64,000 nt of DNA from Mucilaginibacter sp. (lineage in GTDB: Bacteria; Bacteroidota; Bacteroidia; Sphingobacteriales; Sphingobacteriaceae). Below are positions 54,320 through 62,654 of the stretch, piece after piece. The first letter of the stretch is position 1, and each line of letters begins with the position of its first letter. The notes beneath the pieces are model-generated. The model was not told where the DNA came from. It saw nothing but the letters and a program-made list of their open reading frames with translations, and did no database searches. The position numbers and the translations under genes are program-made. Location of the stretch: the NCBI GenBank assembly GCA_025352225.1, contig JANXTT010000156.1:38705-102704 (forward strand). Reading direction: 5' to 3'.

Positions 54320-54850
54320 TCACTTAACGGGTTCGGCAGCTGGTGGTAGTGGTTCTGTGATGATCACAACACCGTGATCTTTATCAGTTATACCATAACT
54401 GGTATTTAAAGTATACTTATCAATAACAGTAATGCTCACTAACTTTTCGCGGGGTAGTGCAGCCAGGTCGCTTTCATAGTTTTCTTTGAGCACCTTACCG
54501 TTCAATATATATTGCGCTTGCGCCTCGGTCTGCAGATCAGGGAAATAAGTATCATATAGTACCGATACCGACCGTAAATATCTCCAATAATGTAAACGCG
54601 CATACGGTTTAGTTATAATGTATATAACACCATCCTTTGCATCATTCCCATACATGGCTATACCTTTTTCGACTTTTAGAACAGTAAGTAACGCTATTTG
54701 ATTAGGGTTTATGTGGCCCAATGTATCGTATGGTACCAACAGGCTATCAATAAATACAATAGGTTTTTTGCCCATTTTAGGTGGGGTATGCTGCGCGTAC
54801 CCTACAAACCCTATAAAAAACCCAATTACAAGAAATAGTATTTTTTTCAT
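54320..54850 (-). CDS. Exported TonB-receptor plug-like protein
   Basis: From the ATG at 54850 the protein has a signal peptide (LVIGFFIGFVGYAQ) and about 157 mature residues. A block IALLTVLKVEKGIAMYGNDAKDGVIYIITK matches in outline the plug-domain pattern in which a YG...A..GVI.I.TK segment ends the plug, here without any barrel. A similar GITDKDHGVVIIT segment recurs near the C-terminus, so there may be two such units. Confidence 0.6.
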   Translation of the reverse strand: MKKILFLVIGFFIGFVGYAQHTPPKMGKKPIVFIDSLLVPYDTLGHINPNQIALLTVLKVEKGIAMYGNDAKDGVIYIITKPYARLHYWRYLRSVSVLYDTYFPDLQTEAQAQYILNGKVLKENYESDLAALPREKLVSITVIDKYTLNTSYGITDKDHGVVIITEPLPPAAEPVK

Positions 54851-54875
54851 AATATAAAAACAGTGTATGGGAGGC

Positions 54876-54911
54876 AAAAACAATAAGCGGCCAGAGCCGC
54901 TTATTGTTTTT
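54876..54911 (-). terminator. Intrinsic terminator with a 16-bp perfect stem
   Basis: AAAAACAATAAGCGGC (54876-54891), loop CAGA, then GCCGCTTATTGTTTTT (54896-54911). It lies one base after the stop of the next gene on the minus strand, ending that transcript before the plug-like gene. Confidence 0.88.
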
Positions 54912-54912
54912 G

Positions 54913-55209
54913 TTAATTAGTAGTGGCAGTAGTACTTCTATGCTCAATAATAACATCGGGCACACGGGGCGCATCCTGATGAATTTCAACTAGTTTACCG
55001 TCAACAAAATAAAAGTATTTAAATAAAGTAGGCTCGTTCATGGCAGCCATATTTAGTTGGTAAACGGTTTTACCGGCAGCGGCATCAACCTGGTTGGCGA
55101 TATGACCGTAAGTAGATTTTTTAAATTCTTGCTCAGACATTCCAATGTAAGGCTCTTTGCAGCCAGCCAAAACAAATAAAAAGGCAAAAAACAGGAAGGC
55201 TTTTTTCAT
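54913..55209 (-). CDS. Small lipoprotein
   Basis: A 98-residue lipoprotein with a good lipobox (VLAGC, Cys17). The mature part (GMSEQEFKKSTYGHIANQ, then LFKYFYFVDGKLVEI) resembles SmpA/OmlA-type (BamE-like) small beta-alpha domains in layout. I would only call this a possibility. A strong terminator follows immediately. Confidence 0.65.
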   Translation of the reverse strand: MKKAFLFFAFLFVLAGCKEPYIGMSEQEFKKSTYGHIANQVDAAAGKTVYQLNMAAMNEPTLFKYFYFVDGKLVEIHQDAPRVPDVIIEHRSTTATTN

Positions 55210-55343
55210 GATAGGATAGTTTATATTATATATAGATACCTAAAAATATAAAAGGTTTAACCATATATCATATTTATTTTAAATAAAGTAGAACCCCATT
55301 TGGCTGTAATAATATGCCGGATCAGCTTAAAAAAGCATTCGCG

Positions 55344-55868
55344 CTATTTATCGATCTCGGTATTGCACTCGGCACTAACTTTGACAATAACATCGTGTGG
55401 CGGAGGCATTAACACTGCGTCGGGGTATATTTCCCTTAATTTCTTGATGGCGCAATCGCAAAATTTATTTCCCCTTGGCAGGTCGTCTTTTGCCCATTCC
55501 TTTAAAACAGACTCCCTAAAGATCTGTTCTATTTCAGGCGTCCATTTAGTTGGTCTAGAAACAATACCTCCCAGCAGCTCAGGGTGTGTCATTGCCCACT
55601 CCTTGCCTAATTTCAAACTTAAACTGCTAAGGCTATCTGCCGGAATTGATTCTAAGCCTTTCGGCAATGTTGCTTTAAAGTGCGCAATTACATAAGTAAC
55701 CAATTGTTTCCTTACGGCATCATCTGGCAAAGTGGGTTTAATCGCGGCATCAACATCATTGTATGTTTTTGTTTCATAATCTGCTGTCCATACCGACGCC
55801 GTTTGCGCCTTAACTTTACAAGTTAGCATACCTGTAATGGCTACAATCAATAGTAGTAGTTTTTTCAT
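55344..55868 (-). CDS. CDC-family exported protein, single domain (copy 1)
   Basis: A 174-residue member of an unrecognised tandem family. The signal peptide ends MLTCKVKAQ, so cleavage by signal peptidase I after AQ or lipidation at Cys17 are both possible. The domain has W(T)xxYE, FKATLPKGLESIPADSL, a Trp-Thr-Pro (WTPEIEQIFRESVL) and FCDCAIKKLREIYP, with a last Cys in AEC. It lacks the a/b subtype hallmarks and, with copy 2, forms a third subtype. The function is unknown. It is the most downstream gene of the array. Confidence 0.75.
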   Translation of the reverse strand: MKKLLLLIVAITGMLTCKVKAQTASVWTADYETKTYNDVDAAIKPTLPDDAVRKQLVTYVIAHFKATLPKGLESIPADSLSSLSLKLGKEWAMTHPELLGGIVSRPTKWTPEIEQIFRESVLKEWAKDDLPRGNKFCDCAIKKLREIYPDAVLMPPPHDVIVKVSAECNTEIDK

Positions 55869-55968
55869 TTTAATATCGGTTAATAAAACTAAGGTAATAA
55901 ATGTTTTGTAATGTAAAAATTACATTGTTTATTGTGGGTTGTAAACTTGGCTCATCAACCGCAGCAGG

Positions 55969-56490
55969 TTATTTCTTTACTTCGTTGCGGCATTCGCCCC
56001 CTACTTTCTGGGCAACCTCTGGCATAAGCGGTATTATTACCGAGTCGGGGTATATCTTTTTTAATTGGCGTATGGCGCAGTCGCAAAATTTATTTCCCGT
56101 TTTCAAATCGTCTTTTGGCCATTCGTGTAAAATACCATCCCTTAACGATTGTTCCACATCGGCAGTCCACCGGGTTGGCACCGATTTTAAACTCAGTTGA
56201 TCAGCATGAGCAAAAGTATATTCTTTCCCTATTTTTATACTCAATTTATTGATGCTATCTGCCGAAACCGACTCTAACCCGTTTGGCAGTTCGGCTTTAA
56301 GGTGTGCAACTATATAGTTAACAAATAGTTTTCTTTTAGCATCATCGGCCATTCTGGGTTTAATTGCATTGTCCATATCAGTATATGCCTTTAATTCATA
56401 GGCTGGCGTCCATGCATATTTATTTTGGTTTTTAGGTTTGCACGATACCATGCCTGTAAAAACAAGTACTACCAATATTATTTTTTTCAT
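55969..56490 (-). CDS. CDC-family lipoprotein, single domain (copy 2)
   Basis: A 173-residue member with a convincing lipobox (GMVSC, Cys17), so probably a lipoprotein. Shared family blocks: WTPAYELKAY, LKAELPNGLESVSADSI, WTADVEQSLRDGIL, FCDCAIRQLKKIYP and GEC near the end. The PPPHDV block present in most copies is changed to PLMPEV. It is closest to copy 1 (both have CDCAI where the others have CDCYI). Confidence 0.75.
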   Translation of the reverse strand: MKKIILVVLVFTGMVSCKPKNQNKYAWTPAYELKAYTDMDNAIKPRMADDAKRKLFVNYIVAHLKAELPNGLESVSADSINKLSIKIGKEYTFAHADQLSLKSVPTRWTADVEQSLRDGILHEWPKDDLKTGNKFCDCAIRQLKKIYPDSVIIPLMPEVAQKVGGECRNEVKK

Positions 56491-56530
56491 TGTCGTTTTT
56501 GCTGTTTATTAAATTTAGTACCAGTAAATG

Positions 56531-57061
56531 CTAGTGTGTTTTTAGCTCCGCTTTACATTCGGTATCAATTGCTAGAATAACATCATGGGGTGGCGTCGAA
56601 GGTACTTTAGCAGGATATTTGGCTTTAAGTTTCCTGATGTAGCAATCACAATATTTATTCCTGTTCACCAAATCCTTTTTGGGCCAGTTGTACAAAAGGC
56701 CTTGCCTTATTCCTTTTTCCAAAACCGGGGTCCATGCTTCGGATGGGGCCATTTCTATATTTCCCAGTTTATTGGCATGTGATGTATAATAATCCACAGC
56801 CATCTTTTCCGATAATATGGACAAGCTATCAACCGATACCGATTGAAACCCGTTAGGCAATTCTGTTTTGAACCGCTTGATCATATAGGTGGTGAGTTCT
56901 TTCCTGTCGGTAGAATCTGAAACTACAGTTTTGAACTGGTTATATAAGGCATTATAATTTTCAGCCTCATAAGCCTCCGTCCACACCGATGTGGTTTGAG
57001 CCTGTACCTTGCAGGCCAGTATACCTGTAATGGCTATTATCAATAATAATATTTTTTTCAT
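56531..57061 (-). CDS. CDC-family exported protein, b-type single domain (copy 3)
   Basis: A 176-residue member with signal end ILACKVQAQ. It has the b-type signature seen in the C-terminal halves of the fused proteins: SILSEKMAVDYYTSHA in the middle, EKGIRQGLL after the WTP, and the ending KAELKTH. Shared blocks: VWTEAYEAENY, FKTELPNGFQSVSVDSL, YCDCYIRKLKAKYP, PPHDVI, TEC. It lies directly downstream of the a-type gene, mirroring the a-b order inside the fusions. Confidence 0.75.
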   Translation of the reverse strand: MKKILLLIIAITGILACKVQAQTTSVWTEAYEAENYNALYNQFKTVVSDSTDRKELTTYMIKRFKTELPNGFQSVSVDSLSILSEKMAVDYYTSHANKLGNIEMAPSEAWTPVLEKGIRQGLLYNWPKKDLVNRNKYCDCYIRKLKAKYPAKVPSTPPHDVILAIDTECKAELKTH

Positions 57062-57165
57062 ATTAATTGGAGTTTAGGTAAAGCTAATATATTGAATGTT
57101 TTGTATTGAAAAAATTGCATGCGTTATGAGGGGTGATGATGTTTAAATTTTAGCGTCGGTAACTT

Positions 57166-57690
57166 CTAATGTTTTAGCTCCGCCTTACATTGAGTATCAA
57201 CTGTTTCAATCACATCATTGGGCGGTGGCAAAGGTATTTTATCAGGATATTTTGCTTTTAGTTTCTTGATATAGCAGTCGCAGTATATATTCCCATTTAC
57301 CGGATCTGTTTTGAACCCTTTTTGCAAAATAACATCTCTTAATATTTGTTCTATATCGGTTGTCCATGGGATGTATTGCGCTATCACATCTGCTATTTTA
57401 ATATGATGGGCATAAATATATTCTTTACCAAATTTGTTACCCATTCGGGTCAGGCTATCGGTCGGAATGGATTCTATACCATTAGGCAACTCGGTTTTAT
57501 AACGTTTTATCAAATATGTAATATAGTCCCTCCTAAATACAGAATCCGATATCAGAACTTTGACCTCATCATAACACGTTTTGTAAACATCGGCCTCGTA
57601 AGCAGCTGTCCAAACAGAATCTTTTTTAATTTGGGCACGGCATGTTAAAATGCCTGCAAGGGCTATGGTCAATAATAATAGTTTCTTCAT
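57166..57690 (-). CDS. CDC-family exported protein, a-type single domain (copy 4)
   Basis: A 174-residue member with the a-type signature SLTRMGNKFGKEY and WTTDIEQILRDVIL. The segment before the CDC motif (QKGFKTDPVNGNIY) is altered from the usual Trp-containing W.K.DL form. The signal ends ILTCRAQ. It ends CKAELKH. Its upstream flank is nearly identical to that of the next gene, showing recent duplication. Confidence 0.75.
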   Translation of the reverse strand: MKKLLLLTIALAGILTCRAQIKKDSVWTAAYEADVYKTCYDEVKVLISDSVFRRDYITYLIKRYKTELPNGIESIPTDSLTRMGNKFGKEYIYAHHIKIADVIAQYIPWTTDIEQILRDVILQKGFKTDPVNGNIYCDCYIKKLKAKYPDKIPLPPPNDVIETVDTQCKAELKH

Positions 57691-57730
57691 TTGTTTACAA
57701 TGGCTATTTAAATTGAGTACTCCTAAAGTT

Positions 57731-58723
57731 CTAGTGTGTTTTTAGCTCCGCTTTACATTCGGCAGTAACTTTTTCAATCACATCGTGTGGTGGTGGCAAA
57801 GGTATTTTATCAGGGTATTTTGTTTTAAGTGCCTTGATGTAGCAATCGCAGTATTGGTCGCCATTTGCCAGGCCCTTTTTAGACCATTCGTTCAAAAAGC
57901 CATATCTCATTCCTTTTTCTATCGCCGGAGTCCAGGGCTGGGGGGTGACAGTCAAATTTTTCACCTCATCGGCATGCTGAGCATAATAATCCACACCAAT
58001 CTTTTGCGATAATTTGATCAAACTATCAGCCGTTATTGCTTCTAATCCATCAGGTAGTTCGGCTTTATACCGCTTAATCATATAGGTGGCAAGATCTTTC
58101 CTGGCGGTAGAATCCGGAAAGAATATTTTGAGCTGATCATTAATAATTTTATAACCTTCAGCCTCATAAGCCGCCGTCCAAACCATGTCGCCATTTGCCG
58201 CTTTTTTTAACTGCACCTTACATTCCATTGCAGCTGTTTCAATCACATCTTGCGGTGGGGGCAAAAGTAGTTTATCCGGATATATTATTTTTAGTTTATT
58301 GATGTAACAATCGCAAAATTGGTTTCCATTTTTCAGCTCTGCTTCAGTCCATTTTCGTAATATAGCTTCCCTTAATACTTGTTCTATAGCTGGTGTCCAC
58401 GGTGTGTATTGCGCCACCACATCTGTTCTTTTGAGTGGATGGGAATAGAAATATTCTTTACCAAATTTCATACCCATTCGGATAAGGCTATCATTCGGAA
58501 TGGATGCAACTCCTTTAGGTAGTTCGGTTTTGAAACGTTCGACCATATATACCACATAGTCCCTTCTAACTACCGCGTCAGCTATCACAACTTTGGCCTC
58601 AACATCACACCTTCTGTAAACACTGGCTTCGTAAGCGGCTGTCCAAACAGAATGTTTTTTAACCTGGGCACTGCACTGCAAAATGCCTGCAAGCGCTATA
58701 ATCAATAATAATAGTTTCTTCAT
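57731..58723 (-). CDS. CDC-family exported protein, fused a-b domains (copy 5)
   Basis: A 330-residue protein with one signal peptide (ILQCSAQ) and two family domains. The a-type domain (about residues 20-170) has SLIRMGMKFGKEY, EQVLREAIL and FCDCYINKLK. The b-type domain (about 178-330) has SLIKLSQKIGVDYY, EKGMRYGFL and YCDCYIKALK. The linker is short (KKAANGD), so the two domains are close-packed. Each domain keeps the CDC and final EC cysteines. Confidence 0.78.
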   Translation of the reverse strand: MKKLLLLIIALAGILQCSAQVKKHSVWTAAYEASVYRRCDVEAKVVIADAVVRRDYVVYMVERFKTELPKGVASIPNDSLIRMGMKFGKEYFYSHPLKRTDVVAQYTPWTPAIEQVLREAILRKWTEAELKNGNQFCDCYINKLKIIYPDKLLLPPPQDVIETAAMECKVQLKKAANGDMVWTAAYEAEGYKIINDQLKIFFPDSTARKDLATYMIKRYKAELPDGLEAITADSLIKLSQKIGVDYYAQHADEVKNLTVTPQPWTPAIEKGMRYGFLNEWSKKGLANGDQYCDCYIKALKTKYPDKIPLPPPHDVIEKVTAECKAELKTH

Positions 58724-58763
58724 TTGTTTACATTGGCTATTTAAATTGAGTACTCCTAAACTT

Positions 58764-59753
58764 CTAGTGTTTTTTTATCGCGCCTTTACATTCGGCAGCG
58801 GCTTTTTCCATCACATCGTGTGGTGGCGGCAAAGGTATTTTATCAGGGTATTTTGTTTTAAGTGCCTTGATGTAGCAATCGCAGTATTTGTTACCATTTA
58901 CTACATCTTTTTTTGGCCATACATCCAGAAAACCTTGCCTGATCTCTTTTTCTATCGCAGGTGTCCACGGTGTAGGTGGCGTGCTCACCTCTGCCTTTTC
59001 GCCCGGATAGGAAGCATAGAAATCGTTACCGATCTTTTGCGATAATTTGGTCAAACTATCGGCCGATAGGGATTCAAACCCATATGGCAGCTCAGTTTTG
59101 AACCGCCCTATCGCATACGTCACCAAGGCCTTCCTTGTGACCGAATCGGGTACGGCCTTTTTGAGCTCGTTATCAAAAGACGTGGAACTCTCGGCCTCGT
59201 AAGCTGCCGTCCAAACGGTGCCGCCATGAGCAGATCTTAGTTCTGCTCTACACTCGTTACCTGCTTTTTCCATCACATCACTTGGCGGGGGGGTAAGTAG
59301 TTTATCCGGATATAATATTTTAAGCTTCCTGATATAGCAATCGCAGTATTTGTTGCCGTTTACCAGGTCAGCTTGGATCCATTTAAGTAATATGCCTTCC
59401 CTTATTGTTTGCTCGGTAACTGGTGTCCAGGCTGTATATTGCGCTATCATATCTGTCGGTTTGATCGAATGGGAAAAAGCGTATTCCTTACCAAACTTAT
59501 AACTCATTCGGGTCAGGCTATCGGCTGTTATGGATTCTAACCCATTAGGCAATTCGGTTTTAAAACGATTTGCCAAATATTTAACAAAGTCGCTTCTAAT
59601 TACTTCGTCGGTTAATACACTTTTGGCCTGATCATAAAACTTTCGGTAAATATCGGCCTCGTAGGCGGCTGTCCAAACAGAATCTTTTTTAACCTGAGCC
59701 TTGCACGTTAAAATGCCTGCAAGCATTAGCATCGTAAATAGTGCTTTTTTCAT
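58764..59753 (-). CDS. CDC-family exported protein, fused a-b domains (copy 6)
   Basis: From ATG 59753 (329 residues; the longer frame to 59792 would spoil the signal peptide). The signal ends ILTCKAQ. The a-type domain has SLTRMSYKFGKEY, EQTIREGIL and YCDCYIRKLKILYP. After the linker RSAHGG the b-type domain has SLTKLSQKIGNDFYASY, EKEIRQGFL and YCDCYIKALKTKYP. It is the first gene of the minus-strand array and probably heads its transcription. Confidence 0.78.
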   Translation of the reverse strand: MKKALFTMLMLAGILTCKAQVKKDSVWTAAYEADIYRKFYDQAKSVLTDEVIRSDFVKYLANRFKTELPNGLESITADSLTRMSYKFGKEYAFSHSIKPTDMIAQYTAWTPVTEQTIREGILLKWIQADLVNGNKYCDCYIRKLKILYPDKLLTPPPSDVMEKAGNECRAELRSAHGGTVWTAAYEAESSTSFDNELKKAVPDSVTRKALVTYAIGRFKTELPYGFESLSADSLTKLSQKIGNDFYASYPGEKAEVSTPPTPWTPAIEKEIRQGFLDVWPKKDVVNGNKYCDCYIKALKTKYPDKIPLPPPHDVMEKAAAECKGAIKKH

Positions 59754-60011
59754 ATAAGGGATATATATGCTAAAGTAATATTTGTGTGTCAATTAACCGT
59801 TATCCACCGTCAATAATAATATTTTAACTTACTCTTATTAATTAATACTTTTTTGCGTATATTTACACACGCCTATTACTATAGGCATAGTTGTAATACA
59901 CAAATAACCTGCTTAAAATGTGGGCTATTATCCCGATAGCGGCACACCAGCCAGCCGTTTCATTTACCCCAAATATCAATCCCCCTCACCTATCCCCACC
60001 ATCCCAAAAGC

Positions 60012-61508
60012 ATGACCATAAAACCCTCCATCACCAACGCGCAACACGCAACCCAACAAGCGCAACCCAAAAACAACCCGCAACTAAAAAAAGAGCAACC
60101 AAAAAACAACCCGCAACCCGCAACCCACAACCCGCAACTAAAAAAAGAGCAACCCGAAACTAAAAAACAACCCACAACCCACAACTCGCAACCAAAATTC
60201 AAATTAACCCGCATACAAAACAAAGCCCTAAAGTTATTTGGCACCAAGGCAAGGGAGTATTTGTTGGTAGGTGGCAGCCGGTCGGGCAAATCGTTCGTTA
60301 TATTGCACCACCAGTTGGCGTTGGCGGTTAAATATCCCGGTTCGCGGCACCTAATTGCACGTTACCGTTTTAACCATGCCAAAAACTCCATCTGGCTTGA
60401 TACCTTGAAAAAGGTAACCAAAACCTGTTACCCCAACGCCGCCATAACCTGGCGCAATACCGATTATTATCTGGAGCTTGGCAACGGGTCGCAATTATGG
60501 CTGGCCGGGCTGGATGATCACGATCGTACCGAAAAAATATTGGGCATGGAGTTTTTGACGGTTTTTTTGAACGAGGCCAGCCAAATTTCGTACGAGGCCT
60601 ATACCACTATTAAAACCCGGCTGGCACAAAAGATTGATAACGCCCGCCCCCTGCTGTTTGTGGATGCCAACCCGCCATCAAAAAAACACTGGATGTATAA
60701 GGTATTTATAGAACATGTTGATCCCGAAAGCAATATCACCCTTACCCCTGCCCGATACGCCACCCTCACCATGAACCCCGACCAAAACCTGGCCAACATT
60801 AGCAAGGATTACCTGGAAACGTTAAACTCCTTGCCCCTGCGCAAGCGTAAGCGTTTCCGCGATGGGGAGTTTGCCGACGATAGCGAGGGCGCCCTATGGA
60901 CAGACGACCTGATAAACGCTACCCGCCTGCGCCGTAACCCCGATGGCACGCTGCCCGTAAGTTTAAAACGCATTGTGATAGCGATAGACCCCGCCGTGAG
61001 CAGTAAAGATACATCCGACGAAACGGGTATTATTGCCGCCGGCATTGGTTTTGACAACCACCTTTACGTGCTTGATGATGCCACAGGTTGCTATACCCCC
61101 AACGAATGGGCATGCCGGGCGGTTGCTCTTTACCACCGTTACCGCGCCGACCGGATTATAGGTGAGGTTAATAACGGTGGCGACCTGATAGAGGCCGTGC
61201 TGCGCAATACCGAGGAACGGATAAGCTATAAATCTGTACATGCCACCCGCGATAAGCTTACCCGCGCCGAACCCATTGCCGCCATTTACGAGCAAGGCAA
61301 GGCCCACCATATTGACCAACTGCTGGAGCTTGAATTGGAAATGACAAGTTGGGAAGCCAAAAAAGCCGAACGATCGCCAAACCGGATAGATGCCCTGGTA
61401 TGGGCCGCCACTGAGCTTTGCCTATCAACAACATTAATTACTGGCCGGGCGCGGTTTAGTTTCCGCAAAAAAACAGATGTACCCAGTATTAGGAAATGGC
61501 TGAGGTAA
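60012..61508 (+). CDS. Phage terminase large subunit, orphan, with repeat-derived N-terminus
   Basis: A 498-residue protein. From about residue 63 it is a complete terminase: Walker A GGSRSGKS, Walker B LTVFLNEAS, and a nuclease domain with AIDPAVSS, then GEVNNGGDL and a C-terminal SPNRIDALVWA. Terminases package phage DNA with a small subunit and portal, neither of which is present here. The first ~62 residues are K/Q/N/P/T repeats encoded by the heptanucleotide repeat found in intergenic DNA. No other in-frame ATG lies between this start and the terminase core. Confidence 0.88.
   Translation: MTIKPSITNAQHATQQAQPKNNPQLKKEQPKNNPQPATHNPQLKKEQPETKKQPTTHNSQPKFKLTRIQNKALKLFGTKAREYLLVGGSRSGKSFVILHHQLALAVKYPGSRHLIARYRFNHAKNSIWLDTLKKVTKTCYPNAAITWRNTDYYLELGNGSQLWLAGLDDHDRTEKILGMEFLTVFLNEASQISYEAYTTIKTRLAQKIDNARPLLFVDANPPSKKHWMYKVFIEHVDPESNITLTPARYATLTMNPDQNLANISKDYLETLNSLPLRKRKRFRDGEFADDSEGALWTDDLINATRLRRNPDGTLPVSLKRIVIAIDPAVSSKDTSDETGIIAAGIGFDNHLYVLDDATGCYTPNEWACRAVALYHRYRADRIIGEVNNGGDLIEAVLRNTEERISYKSVHATRDKLTRAEPIAAIYEQGKAHHIDQLLELELEMTSWEAKKAERSPNRIDALVWAATELCLSTTLITGRARFSFRKKTDVPSIRKWLR
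60036..60194. repeat. Heptanucleotide repeat (CAACCCG type) inside the terminase 5' end
   Basis: Units such as CAACCCG, CAACCCA and CAACTCG repeat with a 7-base step, mixed with AAAAAAAG stretches. Translation gives 7-residue periodicity (NPQPATH). The same unit in reverse complement (GTTGCGG, GTTGCGA) appears in several intergenic regions. Confidence 0.75.
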
Positions 61509-61860
61509 GGTTTGGGTTAATGGGCTTAGCCATTCCATGCTTCGACAGGCTGCCAATGACACCCACCGCACTTTTGACTTTGTTCTTTTGACTTTGTTCT
61601 TTTGTCTTCGCCACAAAAGAACCAAAAAGGCAAGTCGGGCAGAGATGCTTCTTTGCCGCACATGGCCTTTGCGCACAATCAGCCAGAACCACGGGCTGCC
61701 CAGCTTTTGCCCCGTTGCGCACCTGGCCGCGCTTCTGCAAAACCTGAAAGGCCCCGCCTGTCGCACTAGGCCTGCATGTTCTGCCTGCTTTTTGCCGAAG
61801 CTGATCTGCCGACAGGGAAGGGGTTGCGGGTTATGAGTTGTTTTTAGGCTCAGCATGACA
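61509..61860. repeat. Long intergenic repeat, copy B, with REP fragments
   Basis: 61561-61820 is a diverged copy of the repeat at 39146-39365 (shared CAGAACCACGGGCTGC, CCTGAAAGGCCCCGCC, GAAGCTGATCTGCCGAC). Half REP elements flank it at 61536-61563 and 61847-61861, and a GTTGCGGG heptamer fragment lies at 61822-61846. No gene was seen. Confidence 0.65.
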
Positions 61861-61943
61861 CCCGGCGCACTTTTGACTTTCGGCTTTTTTGCTTCTGCCC
61901 CTGCGCTCCGTTCTTCGACAGGCTCAGCATGACACCCGGCGCA

Positions 61944-62140
61944 CTTTCGGCTTTTGACTTTTGGCTTTGAGCTTTTGACTTTCGGCTTTTGACTTTGGGC
62001 TTTTGACTTTCGGCTTTGGGCTTTGGGCTTTTGACTTTCGGCTTTTGACTTTCGGCTTTTGACTTTCGGCTTTTGACTTTCGGCTTTTGACTTTTGACTT
62101 TCGGCTTTTGACTTTCGGCTTTGAGCTTTCGGCTTTTGAC
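61944..62140. repeat. Alternating heptamer array TTTGACT / TTCGGCT
   Basis: About 28 consecutive 7-base units, mostly TTTGACT and TTCGGCT in alternation, with variants such as TTGGGCT and TTGAGCT. The frames through it give Lys/Ser/Lys-Pro-Lys strings that look like an artefact. It is treated as non-coding. Confidence 0.8.
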
Positions 62141-62195
62141 ATACGCACCCACACCTAAAAGTGCATAATGCCCCACAGAGCGTTTACTTAGGGCT

Positions 62196-62525
62196 TTAAT
62201 GTAAATAATACTCATCTAACACGTCCTGCCCTATGGTATGCTTATGGTACGCCTTTTTGTAAGCCGTTAACCGGAATGCCTTTACATACAAGGAATCATT
62301 AAGCAAGCCAATATCTGATACCAGCAGCCGGGTTGGTTTAAACAGATCGGACATGTAATTATTTTTATCTTTATTAAACCGCATTCGCGAAGTTTTACTT
62401 AAACGCAGTTTTTGGGCATCTTTTTGGGCCATTTTAATTATTGAATCGTGGCGTGTAGTTTGCGCCAGTACACCCGATGTACAAAACAAAGCACATAACA
62501 GGGTAAGTATCAATGAGTTTTTCAT
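62196..62525 (-). CDS. Small exported protein, trio family copy 1
   Basis: A 109-residue member of a tandem trio. The signal peptide ends SGVLAQ. The mature part shares RHDSIIKMAQKD, then FNKDKNNYMSDLFKP and SDIGLLNDSLYVKAFRLTAYKKA with the two upstream copies. The C-terminus ends EYYLH and lacks the hydrophobic tail of copies 2 and 3. The family was not recognised. Confidence 0.68.
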   Translation of the reverse strand: MKNSLILTLLCALFCTSGVLAQTTRHDSIIKMAQKDAQKLRLSKTSRMRFNKDKNNYMSDLFKPTRLLVSDIGLLNDSLYVKAFRLTAYKKAYHKHTIGQDVLDEYYLH

Positions 62526-62654
62526 AATTGAAAGATAACGATCATTTTAAATATATTGATAATATATATCATGATAAAAAAGGGCCTTAAAGCCTAATAT
62601 CACAACCCCTTTGGTTTATAAAGTAATAAAGCCACTTTTATGTATTTATTTCCG

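Noticed and set aside
59918..60163. 81-residue plus-strand frame before the terminase
   Set aside because: It overlaps the terminase start in another frame and its content is the heptamer repeat. Nothing in it resembles a protein family.
61944..62140. Possible CRISPR array
   Set aside because: Units are 7 bases long without unique spacers, and no cas genes are seen.
61850..62215. 121-residue Lys/Ser-rich open frame on the minus strand
   Set aside because: It is a translation of the heptamer array. The 'protein' is only KPKVKSQ-type repetition and no start context or family supports it.
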